Assembly: GCF_017994015.1 (NCBI RefSeq)
Contig: NZ_JAGOLP010000003.1
Span: 124,001 to 188,000 of the forward strand
Reading direction: 5' to 3'
DNA length: 64,000 bases
DNA from: Ferrovibrio sp.
GTDB lineage: Bacteria; Pseudomonadota; Alphaproteobacteria; Ferrovibrionales; Ferrovibrionaceae
Part shown: positions 27,296-39,301 of the stretch, piece after piece
How positions within the stretch are numbered: position 1 is the first letter of the stretch
Layout of the letters: each line of letters starts with the position of its first letter
The notes under the pieces: model-generated
Database searches by the model: none
Told to the model about the DNA's origin: nothing
Seen by the model: the letters and a program-made list of their open reading frames with translations, nothing else
Made by a program: the position numbers and the translations under genes

Positions 27296-28495
27296 TCAGT
27301 TGCAGGGTTTGAACAGGGTTTGCGCCTGGAAGTTTTCAACCACCTTCATCATCACGGCCGGGTTGGTGCCGCTGCCGGCAATCGCGGTGCCAAACAGACC
27401 CGGCTGCTCGGCCTGATTGTCGCAGGCGCGCATGCGCTTGACGCCTTCGACCGAATCCTGGCGCACCGAATTGCGGAAAGCATCGACCCACTTTTCCTTG
27501 TCCCAGACACCAGTGCCATCCACGGTATCAAGCCACCAGCTCAGGCCGTCATAGGCTTCGCCGGCATACTGGCTGGGCAATTCGTTATATTTGGCCTGAT
27601 AGGCAGCCACGAATTTTTTATTGCGCGCCGTATCCTGGGTGTAATGGTAACGCAACGTGGAATTGACGCCGAGCGCACCGCTGCCGCCAACGGCAAGGCC
27701 CAATGTCTCGTCCATCAGCATGGTGCCCATCACCTTCATCTTCTGTGGCAGGCCGGTTTCACCGCCCTGCTTCAGCGAGGTGACAACATCACCACCGACC
27801 ACCAGCAGCAACAGGCCATCAGCGCCGGATTTCACTGCCTTGTCGAGCATGATCGAATAATCCTTCGATCCGATCGGAGCGAATTCCTCTCCCGCCACCG
27901 CAATGCCCTTGGTGGCGAGATCGGCTTTCAGCGCCGTCCACATATCGCGGCCAACCTGGTAATCGGCAATGATGCCATACATCTTCTTGACCGATTGGCG
28001 CTTGGCGAATTCGCCGATCATGGCATTTTCCATCGCCACCGTATTCGAGGTGCGGAAGGTGTAGCGGCTTTTGTCGGTGCCGGTGATGCGGTCATCGGCG
28101 GAAAGCGTGACAATCTGCGGCACCTTGCGCTGGTCGGTCAGCTTCATGATCGCCAGCGTAGAGCCAGACGATACTTCGCCAAACAAGGTATGCACACCCT
28201 GCGATAGCGCGCGCGTGGCCTTCTGCACCGCCACCTGGGTGGAGGTTTCGGTATCTTCCCACATCACTTCAATCGGCTTGCCCAGCACCTTGCTGCCGCG
28301 TTCCTCAATAGCAATCGTGGCACCCCGGCGCATATTCTCGCCGATGATGCCCCAGGCGCCACTGAGCGGCAGAATGCCGGCAATGCGGAACTTATCTGCC
28401 GGCTGGGCGGCAGCCGGCTTGATGGCCGCAACTTGCGTCGCAGCCAGCATGAGCGCCAGCGCGGAACAGGCATACGCCGTGGCACGAAAATGCAT
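27296..28495 (-). CDS. livK: Periplasmic binding protein of branched-chain amino acid-type ABC transporter
   Basis: A 399-residue type I periplasmic binding protein (LivJ/LivK/AmiC family). The first about 31 residues form a signal peptide ending AAAQ. The mature domain starts FRIAGILPLSGAWGIIGENMRRGATIA; YGIIADYQVGRDMW and GADGLLLLVVGGD lie in the second lobe. It has two cysteines near the C-terminus that may pair. GGAGGAGACACAG precedes the ATG. It is first gene of livKHMGF-ligase and is divergent from the carboxymuconolactone decarboxylase-fold gene. The ligand is not readable from sequence. Confidence 0.88.
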   Translation of the reverse strand: MHFRATAYACSALALMLAATQVAAIKPAAAQPADKFRIAGILPLSGAWGIIGENMRRGATIAIEERGSKVLGKPIEVMWEDTETSTQVAVQKATRALSQGVHTLFGEVSSGSTLAIMKLTDQRKVPQIVTLSADDRITGTDKSRYTFRTSNTVAMENAMIGEFAKRQSVKKMYGIIADYQVGRDMWTALKADLATKGIAVAGEEFAPIGSKDYSIMLDKAVKSGADGLLLLVVGGDVVTSLKQGGETGLPQKMKVMGTMLMDETLGLAVGGSGALGVNSTLRYHYTQDTARNKKFVAAYQAKYNELPSQYAGEAYDGLSWWLDTVDGTGVWDKEKWVDAFRNSVRQDSVEGVKRMRACDNQAEQPGLFGTAIAGSGTNPAVMMKVVENFQAQTLFKPCN

Positions 28496-28566
28496 CTGTG
28501 TCTCCTCCGTTTTTTATCGCACTATGATGCGTTGATTGCTTTCGCTTTTATCACCGGTGAGGCAAT

Positions 28567-28588
28567 ATATCAACAAGATTTATATAAA
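28567..28588. promoter_or_regulatory. Candidate MarR operator copy 1
   Basis: ATATCAACAA, two variable bases, then TTTATATAAA, ending three bases before the GGAGG ribosome site of the gene at 28602. It matches 20 of 22 bases of the element at 30931-30952 on the other strand. It lies between the divergent livK operon and the gene-marR pair. Confidence 0.6.
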
Positions 28589-28601
28589 TGGAGGAAAGCC
28601 A

Positions 28602-29180
28602 ATGGCCCGTATCGCCCCGCTCAATCCGGCCGACACCGATGCCGGTGACAACGCCGCCGAATTGCAGGCCTTGATCGATTTTGTCGGCTACCGCCCGAAC
28701 GCGCTGTTCACCATGGCGCGCCGCCCGGGCCTGCTGAATGCCGTGCTGGCACTGGTACGCAGCACAGTACGCGGCCCGGGCCAATTGCCGGAAACCCTGC
28801 GTTTCCTGATCGCCGCCGAGGCCAGCCGCAGCGCGCGCTGCCGCTACACGGCTGCCCATGTCGCGCATGCTGCTGCACATGCCGGGATGGCGCTGGAAAA
28901 AATCATCGCTCTGCCTGATCGCGCCACATCGCCGCTTTTCAGCGCCGCCGAATGCGCCGCGCTGGATTTGGCGGCTGTGGGCGGGCTGTCACCGATGGGC
29001 GATACCGGCCCGGCCTTTGCCGCCGCTGCGGCGCATTACGATACCGCCAGCCTGCATGAGATCGTGGCCGTGATTGCTGCATTCGGCTGGTTTAATCGCT
29101 GGAATTGCCTTATGCAAAGCGACCTGGAAGCAGAGCCGGCGGCTTTTGCCGAGCAAATTCCGTGGTTGAAGATGGGGTGA
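28602..29180 (+). CDS. Carboxymuconolactone decarboxylase (CMD/AhpD-fold) family protein
   Basis: A 192-residue all-helical protein with the pattern ETLRFLIAAEASRSARCRYTAAHVAH at about 65-90. CMD/AhpD proteins act as peroxidase-reducing or lactone-decarboxylating enzymes. The peroxidase-type C-x-x-C is not complete: Cys80 is followed by Thr83, so AhpD-like disulfide chemistry is unlikely. GGAGG lies six bases before the ATG. It is followed after six bases by marR and preceded by the shared operator, so it is probably regulated by that MarR protein. Substrate unknown. Confidence 0.8.
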   Translation: MARIAPLNPADTDAGDNAAELQALIDFVGYRPNALFTMARRPGLLNAVLALVRSTVRGPGQLPETLRFLIAAEASRSARCRYTAAHVAHAAAHAGMALEKIIALPDRATSPLFSAAECAALDLAAVGGLSPMGDTGPAFAAAAAHYDTASLHEIVAVIAAFGWFNRWNCLMQSDLEAEPAAFAEQIPWLKMG

Positions 29181-29186
29181 GCGCCG

Positions 29187-29720
29187 ATGGCGGCGAAACG
29201 AAACAAGGCGCTGGATAACCCGGCTGCCGCGAAGACCGGCGATACGGCACATGTCGACGCCGGTGCGGACGAATCCTCGCTGCGCCGCACGCTGGAGCTG
29301 GTTTTCTACGTGCATATGGAGCAGGCCAGCCTGGCCGATGAAGTGCTGGTGCAATATGGCCTGGGCCGGCCACATCACCGCGTGCTGCATTTTGCCGTTT
29401 CACGCCCGGGCATCACGGTGAATGAACTGCTTTCTATTCTACGCATCACCAACCAGGCGTTCTCGCGCACGCTGAATCAACTGACCAAGATGGGTCTGAT
29501 GGAGCAGCGCCCCGGCCTGACCGACCGCCGCCTGCGCTGCAATTATGCCACAGCCAAAGGCGTGCAATTGCACCGTCGTTTGATTAAGCGGCAATTTGAG
29601 CATATCGAGCGCAGCCTGCGCGGTGTGCCCCAGAAGGATATGGAAACCTTCTGGAGCGTGCTCTACCACATGGTGCGCGAGCAGGACAAAACCTGGATCA
29701 CGGATTACAAGCCGACCTGA
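29187..29720 (+). CDS. MarR family transcriptional regulator
   Basis: A 177-residue regulator. A flexible, low-complexity N-terminus of about 28 residues precedes a MarR winged helix: HHRVLHFAVSRPGITVNELL, the recognition helix NQAFSRTLNQLTKMGLMEQR, and the wing GLTDRRLRCNYATAKG with the typical D-R-R. MarR dimers bind short inverted repeats and are released by phenolic or CoA-linked ligands. A near-identical 22-bp element before its own operon and before the facing thiolase gene is the likely target. Confidence 0.88.
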   Translation: MAAKRNKALDNPAAAKTGDTAHVDAGADESSLRRTLELVFYVHMEQASLADEVLVQYGLGRPHHRVLHFAVSRPGITVNELLSILRITNQAFSRTLNQLTKMGLMEQRPGLTDRRLRCNYATAKGVQLHRRLIKRQFEHIERSLRGVPQKDMETFWSVLYHMVREQDKTWITDYKPT

Positions 29721-29730
29721 TCCGATCAGG
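29716..29730. terminator. Palindrome spanning the two converging stop codons
   Basis: CCTGATC, one base, GATCAGG: perfect 7-bp arms covering the marR stop (29718-29720) and the thiolase stop (29726-29728). As RNA it would form a 6-bp stem with a three-base loop from either side. No T-run follows, so bidirectional termination is uncertain. Confidence 0.3.
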
Positions 29731-30916
29731 CCGCCGCCGGGGCTTCATACAGGCTGATGACGCAAACGCCGGCCAGGCCAAGATTATGCTGCAAGCCCAG
29801 CTTGGCATCCTGCACTTGGCGTGCACCGGCCTCGCCGCGTAACTGCCAGACCAGTTCGGCACATTGCGCCAGGCCGGTGGCGCCCAGCGGATGACCCTTC
29901 GACAGCAAACCGCCCGATGGATTGGTGACACAGCGGCCGCCATAGGTGTTATCGCCATCGCGAACAAACTTTTCGGCTTCACCGCTCTCCACCAGACCCA
30001 GCGAGTCGTAAGCCAGCACTTCGTTGGAAGCGAAGCAATCATGCAACTCCACCATCGGGATATCGCGCGGATCAACGCCGCTGGCTTCGTAGACCCGGCG
30101 CGATGCGGTATACGCCATGTCATAGCCCACCAGCTTCATCATGCTGCCGGCCTCGAACACATCGGGCTGGTCGCTCACCATCGCCTGGGCGCGGACCCGC
30201 ACGGCACGATTGAGGCCATGGCGCCGGGCATAATCCTCTGACACAACGATGGCCGCCGCAGCGCCACAAGTGGGCGGGCAGCACATCAGCCGGGTGAGCG
30301 GGCCATAGATCGCTGGCGACGCCATCACTTCCTCCACCGTCACCGGCTTGCGGAACAGCGCGCGTTCGTTATTGGCGGCATGGCGCCGCGCCTTGACCTG
30401 GATTTCCGCCATGGTCTCCGCCGCCATGCCGGTGCGCTGCATGTATTCCCGCCCGGCACCGCCAAAAAGCTGGCAGGCAAACGGCGCCGCTGATTCACCC
30501 TGCGCACGCTGCGCCGCTTCCAGGCTGGGCTGCCACGGGCTGGGCCATTGCGGGTAGATCACATCGATGGCGCCGGCCGGCATCTGCTCAAAGCCAAGCG
30601 CCAGGGCGCAATCCACCACGCCGGCTTCCACCGCCTGGCGCGCCAGGAACAAAGCGGTTGAGCCGGTGGCGCAGGCATTGGTGACATTGATGATCGGAAT
30701 GCCGGTGATACCGGCGGTGTAAACGGCGCGCTGGCCGCAGGTGGTGTCGCCATAGACATAGCCGGCATAAGCCTGCTGCACATCGGCGAAATCCACGCCG
30801 GCATGGGCCAGGGCCTCGCCAATAGCCTGCTTGGCCATCACCGGAAATGGATCATTGGTGCCGGGCTTGACAAAATGCGTCATCCCGACGCCGGCGATAT
30901 AGGCATGCTTGGCCAT
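29726..30916 (-). CDS. SCP2-type thiolase / lipid-transfer-like acetyl-CoA acetyltransferase
   Basis: A 396-residue thiolase-fold protein of SCP-x type. The nucleophile is present in NVTNACATGSTALFLARQAVE, and the C-terminal GGLLSKGHPLGATGLAQCAELV carries the second catalytic motif; VELHDCFASNEVLAYD is typical of this branch. It would cleave or condense 3-oxoacyl-CoA. GGAGG precedes the ATG. The promoter carries the MarR-type element at 30931-30952. Of the three thiolase-fold proteins in this window it is the only one that keeps the cysteine. Confidence 0.9.
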   Translation of the reverse strand: MAKHAYIAGVGMTHFVKPGTNDPFPVMAKQAIGEALAHAGVDFADVQQAYAGYVYGDTTCGQRAVYTAGITGIPIINVTNACATGSTALFLARQAVEAGVVDCALALGFEQMPAGAIDVIYPQWPSPWQPSLEAAQRAQGESAAPFACQLFGGAGREYMQRTGMAAETMAEIQVKARRHAANNERALFRKPVTVEEVMASPAIYGPLTRLMCCPPTCGAAAAIVVSEDYARRHGLNRAVRVRAQAMVSDQPDVFEAGSMMKLVGYDMAYTASRRVYEASGVDPRDIPMVELHDCFASNEVLAYDSLGLVESGEAEKFVRDGDNTYGGRCVTNPSGGLLSKGHPLGATGLAQCAELVWQLRGEAGARQVQDAKLGLQHNLGLAGVCVISLYEAPAAA

Positions 30917-30930
30917 GGTTCCCTCCTGCT

Positions 30931-30954
30931 TTTATATAAACATTGTTGATATAA
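30931..30954. promoter_or_regulatory. Candidate MarR operator copy 2
   Basis: At 30932-30954 TTATATAAACA, one base, TGTTGATATAA form an inverted repeat with 11-bp arms and one mismatch. Read on the minus strand it equals the element at 28567-28588 in 20 of 22 bases. It lies 15 bases before the thiolase ATG, where binding would block transcription or initiation. Confidence 0.6.
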
Positions 30955-31009
30955 ATACCCGTCTATAGGAGACCTGGCAAGCCCCTTTATGCGCCCCGCA
31001 GGGCCAGGA

Positions 31010-32242
31010 TCAGCCGGCCGGCTGTAGACCCTTCAGGGCGCCAACGGCAGCATCGGCCGCTTCATAACCCAGCAGACGTTCCATTGTCTCGGTATCTTCC
31101 AGCAATGGCGTCAGACCACGCCCCTGGAAAAAGCGCAGGCCGCCTTCAAGGCCGGTCTCCACAGCGGCTGCGGTGTCGCAATGGCAGAAAATCAGCTTCG
31201 AGATCAATACATCGCGCCGCCCGGCCGGCAGTTGCTGCAATGCCATCTTGCCTGCCTCGGCCTTGGCGCCAGCGGCATCAAGCTTGAGGAAATCAGCAGC
31301 CGCCACTTCCTCATCGCTGATTCCGGCCAACTGATCCGGCTGTATTCCATCCATACAGAGCCGGATGCCGGCTTGGCGCAGAATACGCAAAGCAGTCTGG
31401 CTCAAGGCGGCATTGATCCGCCATTCCAGCAATGGAACCTCCACCAGTAATTGCGCAACCTCGGCCTGCGGCTTGTCATGCAGCAATTTGCGGAAGGCCG
31501 TGCTGATTATGGTGGAAAGATGCAAGTTGACCGATAGCGGGCGGCTCAGCACGGCGGTATCGCCCATTAAATTCGATATCACGCGCTGATCCAGCATCTC
31601 GGTGGCCTTGGCCAGCAGCCACATGTTGTCATAGAGGTCAATACCGGTTGCCCGTTCGATTGCCGCGATCGAAATCCAGGTCTCGTCAGCCAGAATGGCC
31701 GGCGCAGTGTTGGCAACCAGCTCCCAGATCGGCTGGCGTCTGGTCTGATTGGAGAGATCGGCCTGCCACAGAATGCGGTGCAGATTGATAACATCGCCCA
31801 GGGCATTGGCATCCGGTGGCGCTTCATCACGTATTGCCACGACCCGCTCGGAGCCTGGCGCCGGCGCCTGTTCCATCAATCGACGGGCGGTCTCGGTAAA
31901 AGCTACAGCTTGGCTTTCGAGATCATATTGCCGGATGCGAATCGAGCCATGGTGCTGATCGTGTAGCTGAATATTCAGTTTTTCCAGCTTTTCCTTCACC
32001 CGTTGCGCCACTGGGGCTGGCGCCAGCATCACCAGGATATTCCGCGCCAGCGGCACGGCATCGATCGGCTCGTCTATGGTGCGCTCTTCGATGAAACGGG
32101 CAAAGCTGCGAAACATGATGCGGCTGTGAATAGCCGGGATTGCGGAAAGATCGACCAGGATCGCGATATTGCCGGCATGTTGCTGCCGCAATCTGGCAGC
32201 CAGCCGGTCGAGCGATATGGTTTTGGTATATTCAGTGGCCAT
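31010..32242 (-). CDS. Degenerate EAL-like domain protein linked to stator genes
   Basis: A 410-residue protein I do not recognise as a named family. Residues about 220-395 follow the EAL phosphodiesterase layout: RPLSVNLHLSTIISTAFRKLL resembles the SVNLS strand-helix, LLVEVPLLEWRINAALSQTALRILRQAGIRLCMDG stands where EAL enzymes have E-x-x-E and D-D-F-G, and AAVETGLEGGLRFFQGRG matches the VET...QG strand. Metal-binding residues are lost, so cleavage of c-di-GMP is unlikely; ligand binding or a structural role is possible. The N-terminal 200 residues match nothing I know. It lies 27 bases after the motB-like gene and is probably cotranscribed with the stator. Confidence 0.6.
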   Translation of the reverse strand: MATEYTKTISLDRLAARLRQQHAGNIAILVDLSAIPAIHSRIMFRSFARFIEERTIDEPIDAVPLARNILVMLAPAPVAQRVKEKLEKLNIQLHDQHHGSIRIRQYDLESQAVAFTETARRLMEQAPAPGSERVVAIRDEAPPDANALGDVINLHRILWQADLSNQTRRQPIWELVANTAPAILADETWISIAAIERATGIDLYDNMWLLAKATEMLDQRVISNLMGDTAVLSRPLSVNLHLSTIISTAFRKLLHDKPQAEVAQLLVEVPLLEWRINAALSQTALRILRQAGIRLCMDGIQPDQLAGISDEEVAAADFLKLDAAGAKAEAGKMALQQLPAGRRDVLISKLIFCHCDTAAAVETGLEGGLRFFQGRGLTPLLEDTETMERLLGYEAADAAVGALKGLQPAG

Positions 32243-32269
32243 GGCTGGCTTCCATTGCTGAAGCGCTGG

Positions 32270-33100
32270 TCAGCGCTGGTCTTCGATCACCAGGGTGACA
32301 CGACGATTCTGAGCTCTGCTTTCACTATCATTACCACGCACCAGGGGCCGTGAATCAGCATAGCCGATTGCCCGCAGGCGCTGCGCCGGCAATCCTGCCT
32401 CTGTCAGCGCCCGCACCACCGAAGCCGCCCGGCCGGCCGACAATTCCCAATTCGATGGAAAGCGGTCGGAATGAATGGGTACATCGTCCGTATGCCCCTC
32501 CACCGAGATTACTCCAGGCAGATCGCGCAGCAAACTGGCCAGCCGCTTGATGACCGCAATACCATTGGACTGGATTTCAATCTGCCCCGATGGAAATAGC
32601 AGCCTATCGCGGATGGCGATGCTGACACGTCGTTCCTGAATCTGCAATCTCACCTGATCGTCCAGCTTATTCTGCCGCAAGGCATCGACCCACTGGTCCA
32701 CCACAGCCCGGGTATGCGGCTCTATGGCAACATAGGAGGGCAAAGGCTGGCCCTGCGCCGTCATACTGCGAATGTCAGATTGTGGCATCGGCGTATCGGC
32801 ATCGCCGAAATCCGCGCGCGGCATGCGGCCGGTCTCGATTTGCAACACATTGACCACGGTGGGCCTGGTTTTCTTGTCGATCCACAACATGCCAACCAAA
32901 GTCAGGAATACAATCATCAGCAGCGTGACCATATCCATGTAGCTGACAACCCACTCTTCCGCCTCCTCGCCTCCCGTGGCCTCGGCATGCTGGTCAAAGC
33001 CACCGTAAAGGCCGCGGGTCGATTGGCGGGGTGTGGCGCCGCTCCGCAGCCTGGCCTTCTGACGTAAACTGGCTGGATCGACTTTGCCGCGTTCAGACAT
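32270..33100 (-). CDS. MotB/PomB-like stator protein (OmpA C-terminal domain)
   Basis: A 276-residue protein: a basic N-terminus, one membrane helix at about 55-75 in EEWVVSYMDMVTLLMIVFLTLVGML whose Asp fits the ion-carrying aspartate of MotB, a linker, and an OmpA-like peptidoglycan-binding domain with SVEGHTDDVPI, NWELSAGRAASVVRAL and RAIGYADSRPLV...NRRVTLVI. It would anchor a MotA-type ring to the wall and conduct H+ or Na+. Its ATG overlaps the upstream motA-like gene by eight bases. No flagellar genes are in the window, so a motor other than the flagellum cannot be excluded. Confidence 0.85.
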   Translation of the reverse strand: MSERGKVDPASLRQKARLRSGATPRQSTRGLYGGFDQHAEATGGEEAEEWVVSYMDMVTLLMIVFLTLVGMLWIDKKTRPTVVNVLQIETGRMPRADFGDADTPMPQSDIRSMTAQGQPLPSYVAIEPHTRAVVDQWVDALRQNKLDDQVRLQIQERRVSIAIRDRLLFPSGQIEIQSNGIAVIKRLASLLRDLPGVISVEGHTDDVPIHSDRFPSNWELSAGRAASVVRALTEAGLPAQRLRAIGYADSRPLVRGNDSESRAQNRRVTLVIEDQR

Positions 33101-33959
33101 CGTAGATTTCATCGCGGGTTTCGTTGACAAAAGCCTGCATGGCATCGCCGACAACCGTTGGAGAGCGCCCCAGCGAAACCAGCAATATGCCTTCCAGCAG
33201 GATATTGAGCATGGCAACACGGCGCTGGGTACGTTGCTCGATCTTCACCGCTATCGGCTTGAAAATCAGATTGGACAATACAACGCCGTAAAGGGTGGCC
33301 AGCATCGCCACGGCCATGCCGCTGCCAACTCTGGCGATATCGCCGGAACCAAGCTCCCGTAGCATTGCCACCATGCCGGCCAGGGTGCCTAGCAGACCAA
33401 ATCCCGGCGCCAGCGCTGCAAGTGTGCGGAAAAAGCGGGCCTGCGCCGATTCAATTTCCGCCATCTTCCGGATCCGCCAATTCATGATATGCATCAGGTC
33501 ATCCATCGGCGTGCCGTCGATAACCAATTGCAAACCCAGCTTGAGAAACGGGCTGGCAATGCGGCCGGCGCGCTCTTCGGCCAGATGGATGTTTTTCTGC
33601 GCCAGGTGGCGCGAGACTTCGATCAATTCAACGATTTCTGCGCGTACTCCATGATCGGCGGTAAAGATGGTGCCGAAAGCGCGCAGCGCCGCGCCCAATT
33701 CCCGGCCCTGGAAGGCAATCAGCGCCGCTACCAACACACCGCCAAAGACAATGATGAAACCGGTGAGATTGAGATAATGGATGATCTCGCCTTCACTGGA
33801 TGCAACAAATCCAAGCAGCGATATGGCGCCGACAAGGCCGATCACGGTGGTCAAATTCACACCGCCGCCAGAGACTGGAACCGGCTGGCTGCGCTGCGTG
33901 CGGGCGGCAGTAGCTGCCGGTTTCACTTCGGATGAACGGGTATTTGCATCTGGGGGCAT
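33093..33959 (-). CDS. MotA/PomA-like stator protein
   Basis: A 288-residue MotA/TolQ/ExbB-family membrane protein. A low-complexity N-terminal extension of about 33 residues precedes helices at about 36-55 and 60-80, a cytoplasmic loop, and the paired helices FRTLAALAPGFGLLGTLAGMVAMLREL and GMAVAMLATLYGVVLSNLIFKPIA, closest in wording to PomA (Na+-type) stators. Ion choice is not proven. No good ribosome site lies before the ATG at 33959, so the N-terminus is uncertain. It leads a three-gene unit with the motB-like and EAL-like genes. Confidence 0.85.
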   Translation of the reverse strand: MPPDANTRSSEVKPAATAARTQRSQPVPVSGGGVNLTTVIGLVGAISLLGFVASSEGEIIHYLNLTGFIIVFGGVLVAALIAFQGRELGAALRAFGTIFTADHGVRAEIVELIEVSRHLAQKNIHLAEERAGRIASPFLKLGLQLVIDGTPMDDLMHIMNWRIRKMAEIESAQARFFRTLAALAPGFGLLGTLAGMVAMLRELGSGDIARVGSGMAVAMLATLYGVVLSNLIFKPIAVKIEQRTQRRVAMLNILLEGILLVSLGRSPTVVGDAMQAFVNETRDEIYDV

Positions 33960-34260
33960 GGCGGACTGGAAACATTACATTGCAGGGTTGGGGGATGGCC
34001 TACTTAAACCGACATAGCGCGGCAATCGCAATGATCTGGGTCAAAATCACCCTGTGCGAGCAACCAGAAATACTACAATGTTTGGAATATATTGGATGAT
34101 ATAATGCAACTTGTTGAGCAGGATCAGCTCTTTATAGCCGGCGCACGCTTATATCTACCATTGTTTTATTGGCGATCTGCGCGCCTTACCTGCCGTTAAC
34201 TGATTATCACGATACTATCGCCATCAGCCCGCATGCCAATGCAGGCGCCTGGAGGTAACC
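33960..34260. other. Intergenic region with extended -10 promoter
   Basis: No gene is seen in these 301 bases. At 34097-34105 there is TGATATAAT, an extended -10 with a perfect TATAAT, facing the gene at 34261 with a leader of about 150 bases; no good -35 precedes it. The leftward stator genes must also begin here. An imperfect FNR-like sequence at 34031-34044 was noticed but not accepted. Confidence 0.5.
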
Positions 34261-34797
34261 ATGGCCCCAACAAACACGCCGCGCCGACCGGCGCAGCCGG
34301 CAACCGCACCACGTCAAGCTGCCGCCCATGTCAATGAGGACGAAGCCGCAGAGCCCGAGCGCAGCAGCGATCTGGATGAGGCAACCCATGCCGAATATCG
34401 GCTGCTCTATCAGGAAGCCGGCCACAACATCCGCTTCGGCAAGGGCCAGCAATGGCGCGTGCTGGAGTATTTTACCTTGCTCAGCTTTGGCCTGGTCGCT
34501 ATTTGCGGCTTTGTCCCCATGGCCAAGGACGTTATCAATTTCGTTGCATATTTCCTGCTTTTCACCGGTATCGCCGTTTTGATTGTGATCGGCATGCTGC
34601 AAGCATGGCAGTATGGCGAGGCGCGTAAGCTGGACCGGCTGGCCGATGGCTTCTCCAGTGCCGCCCGCAGCGCCCTGCGCGTGAAAGGACGCCTGGGCAG
34701 CGATATCAATCGCTATGTCATTCTGCTGATCCTGCTGTTGCTGGTAATCGTCAGCGATATCGTCGCCTTCAGATTGCTGAGTGATCTGGCGCGCTGA
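34261..34797 (+). CDS. Small membrane protein of unknown function
   Basis: A 178-residue protein I do not recognise. Residues 1-45 are rich in Pro, Ala and acidic residues and look disordered. Three hydrophobic stretches follow at about 75-93, 95-118 and 152-172, so the protein is probably an inner-membrane protein with a basic cytoplasmic loop (EARKLDRLADGFSSAARSALRVK). GGAGGTAACC precedes the ATG, an excellent ribosome site. It is divergent from the stator genes and tail-to-tail with phaC (nine-base gap), so context gives only a weak hint. Confidence 0.75.
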   Translation: MAPTNTPRRPAQPATAPRQAAAHVNEDEAAEPERSSDLDEATHAEYRLLYQEAGHNIRFGKGQQWRVLEYFTLLSFGLVAICGFVPMAKDVINFVAYFLLFTGIAVLIVIGMLQAWQYGEARKLDRLADGFSSAARSALRVKGRLGSDINRYVILLILLLLVIVSDIVAFRLLSDLAR

Positions 34798-34806
34798 TCG
34801 TTGCCG

Positions 34807-38707
<3,901 letters not shown>

Positions 38708-38711
<4 letters not shown>

Positions 38712-38998
38712 TTCAATCGATGCCGGAAAAACCTGGAGGGGGCCTGCTGGATCGGATCCGGCAAACATTGGCGCGCCGCCAGCGTCATGCGGCGGAAGGA
38801 GAGCCCGGGATTGGCCGCTTCATCGGCCAGATCGGTGTTCTAGGCTGGCTTGTAGTGCTGCCGGTACTGGGCGGCATTCTGCTTGGCCGTTGGCTCGATC
38901 ACCGTTTCGGCACCGGTGTTTTCTGGACCGCCCCGCTGCTGCTGCTGGGTGCCGTCCTGGGCATGCGTGCCGCCTGGATATGGATGCATCGGCAATGA
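38708..38998 (+). CDS. atpQ: N-ATPase-associated membrane protein AtpQ (AtpI/ATPase_gene1-like)
   Basis: A 96-residue protein with a basic N-terminus and two membrane helices at about 40-60 and 70-90 (GWLVVLPVLGGILLGRWLDHRFGTGVFWTAPLLLLGAVLG, described by its G-x-x-L-G-R-W-L-D motif). That motif is the mark of the AtpI/AtpQ family found in this operon place. AtpQ and AtpR are accessory and thought to help assemble the c-ring or carry Mg2+/Ca2+. ATGA overlaps join it to atpC and atpR. Confidence 0.8.
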
Positions 38999-39291
38999 TA
39001 CTCGATCCGCTCAATCTGCTCCTTGGGCTGCCGCTCGGCCTGGTCTTTGGCCTTTGGCATTTCCACTCCCTGCGCCTTGTGGTGCACCGCCTGCTCGGCA
39101 CCGGCATGGCGGCCGGGAATGGTGAGGCCGCGCTTTTTCTGCCGGCGCTGTTGCATCTTGGGCGTTTCCTGCTGCTTGGCCTGGCTGTGTGGCTATGTCT
39201 GCGTTGGAATGCCGGCCTGCTGCCCGGCGCCTGTATCGGGCTTTTGGCGGCGCGCTGGCTGATTTTGCGCTCTGCCCGGATCCAATCGTAA
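38995..39291 (+). CDS. atpR: N-ATPase-associated membrane protein AtpR
   Basis: A 98-residue hydrophobic protein, about three helices: LLLGLPLGLVFGLWHFHSLR, PALLHLGRFLLLGLAVWLCL and PGACIGLLAARWLILR. This size, place and pattern match AtpR, found only in N-ATPase operons. The arginines inside the membrane helices (GRFLLLG, AARWL) are thought to face the c-ring carboxylates. The ATG at 38995 overlaps the atpQ stop. Confidence 0.78.
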   Translation: MILDPLNLLLGLPLGLVFGLWHFHSLRLVVHRLLGTGMAAGNGEAALFLPALLHLGRFLLLGLAVWLCLRWNAGLLPGACIGLLAARWLILRSARIQS

Positions 39292-39301
39292 AGCCTTGGC
39301 C

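Noticed and set aside
34031..34044. ATGAT-CTGG-GTCAA, FNR-like box before the membrane protein gene
   Set aside because: One mismatch in each half-site, and it is about 70 bases from the extended -10, not at an activator distance.
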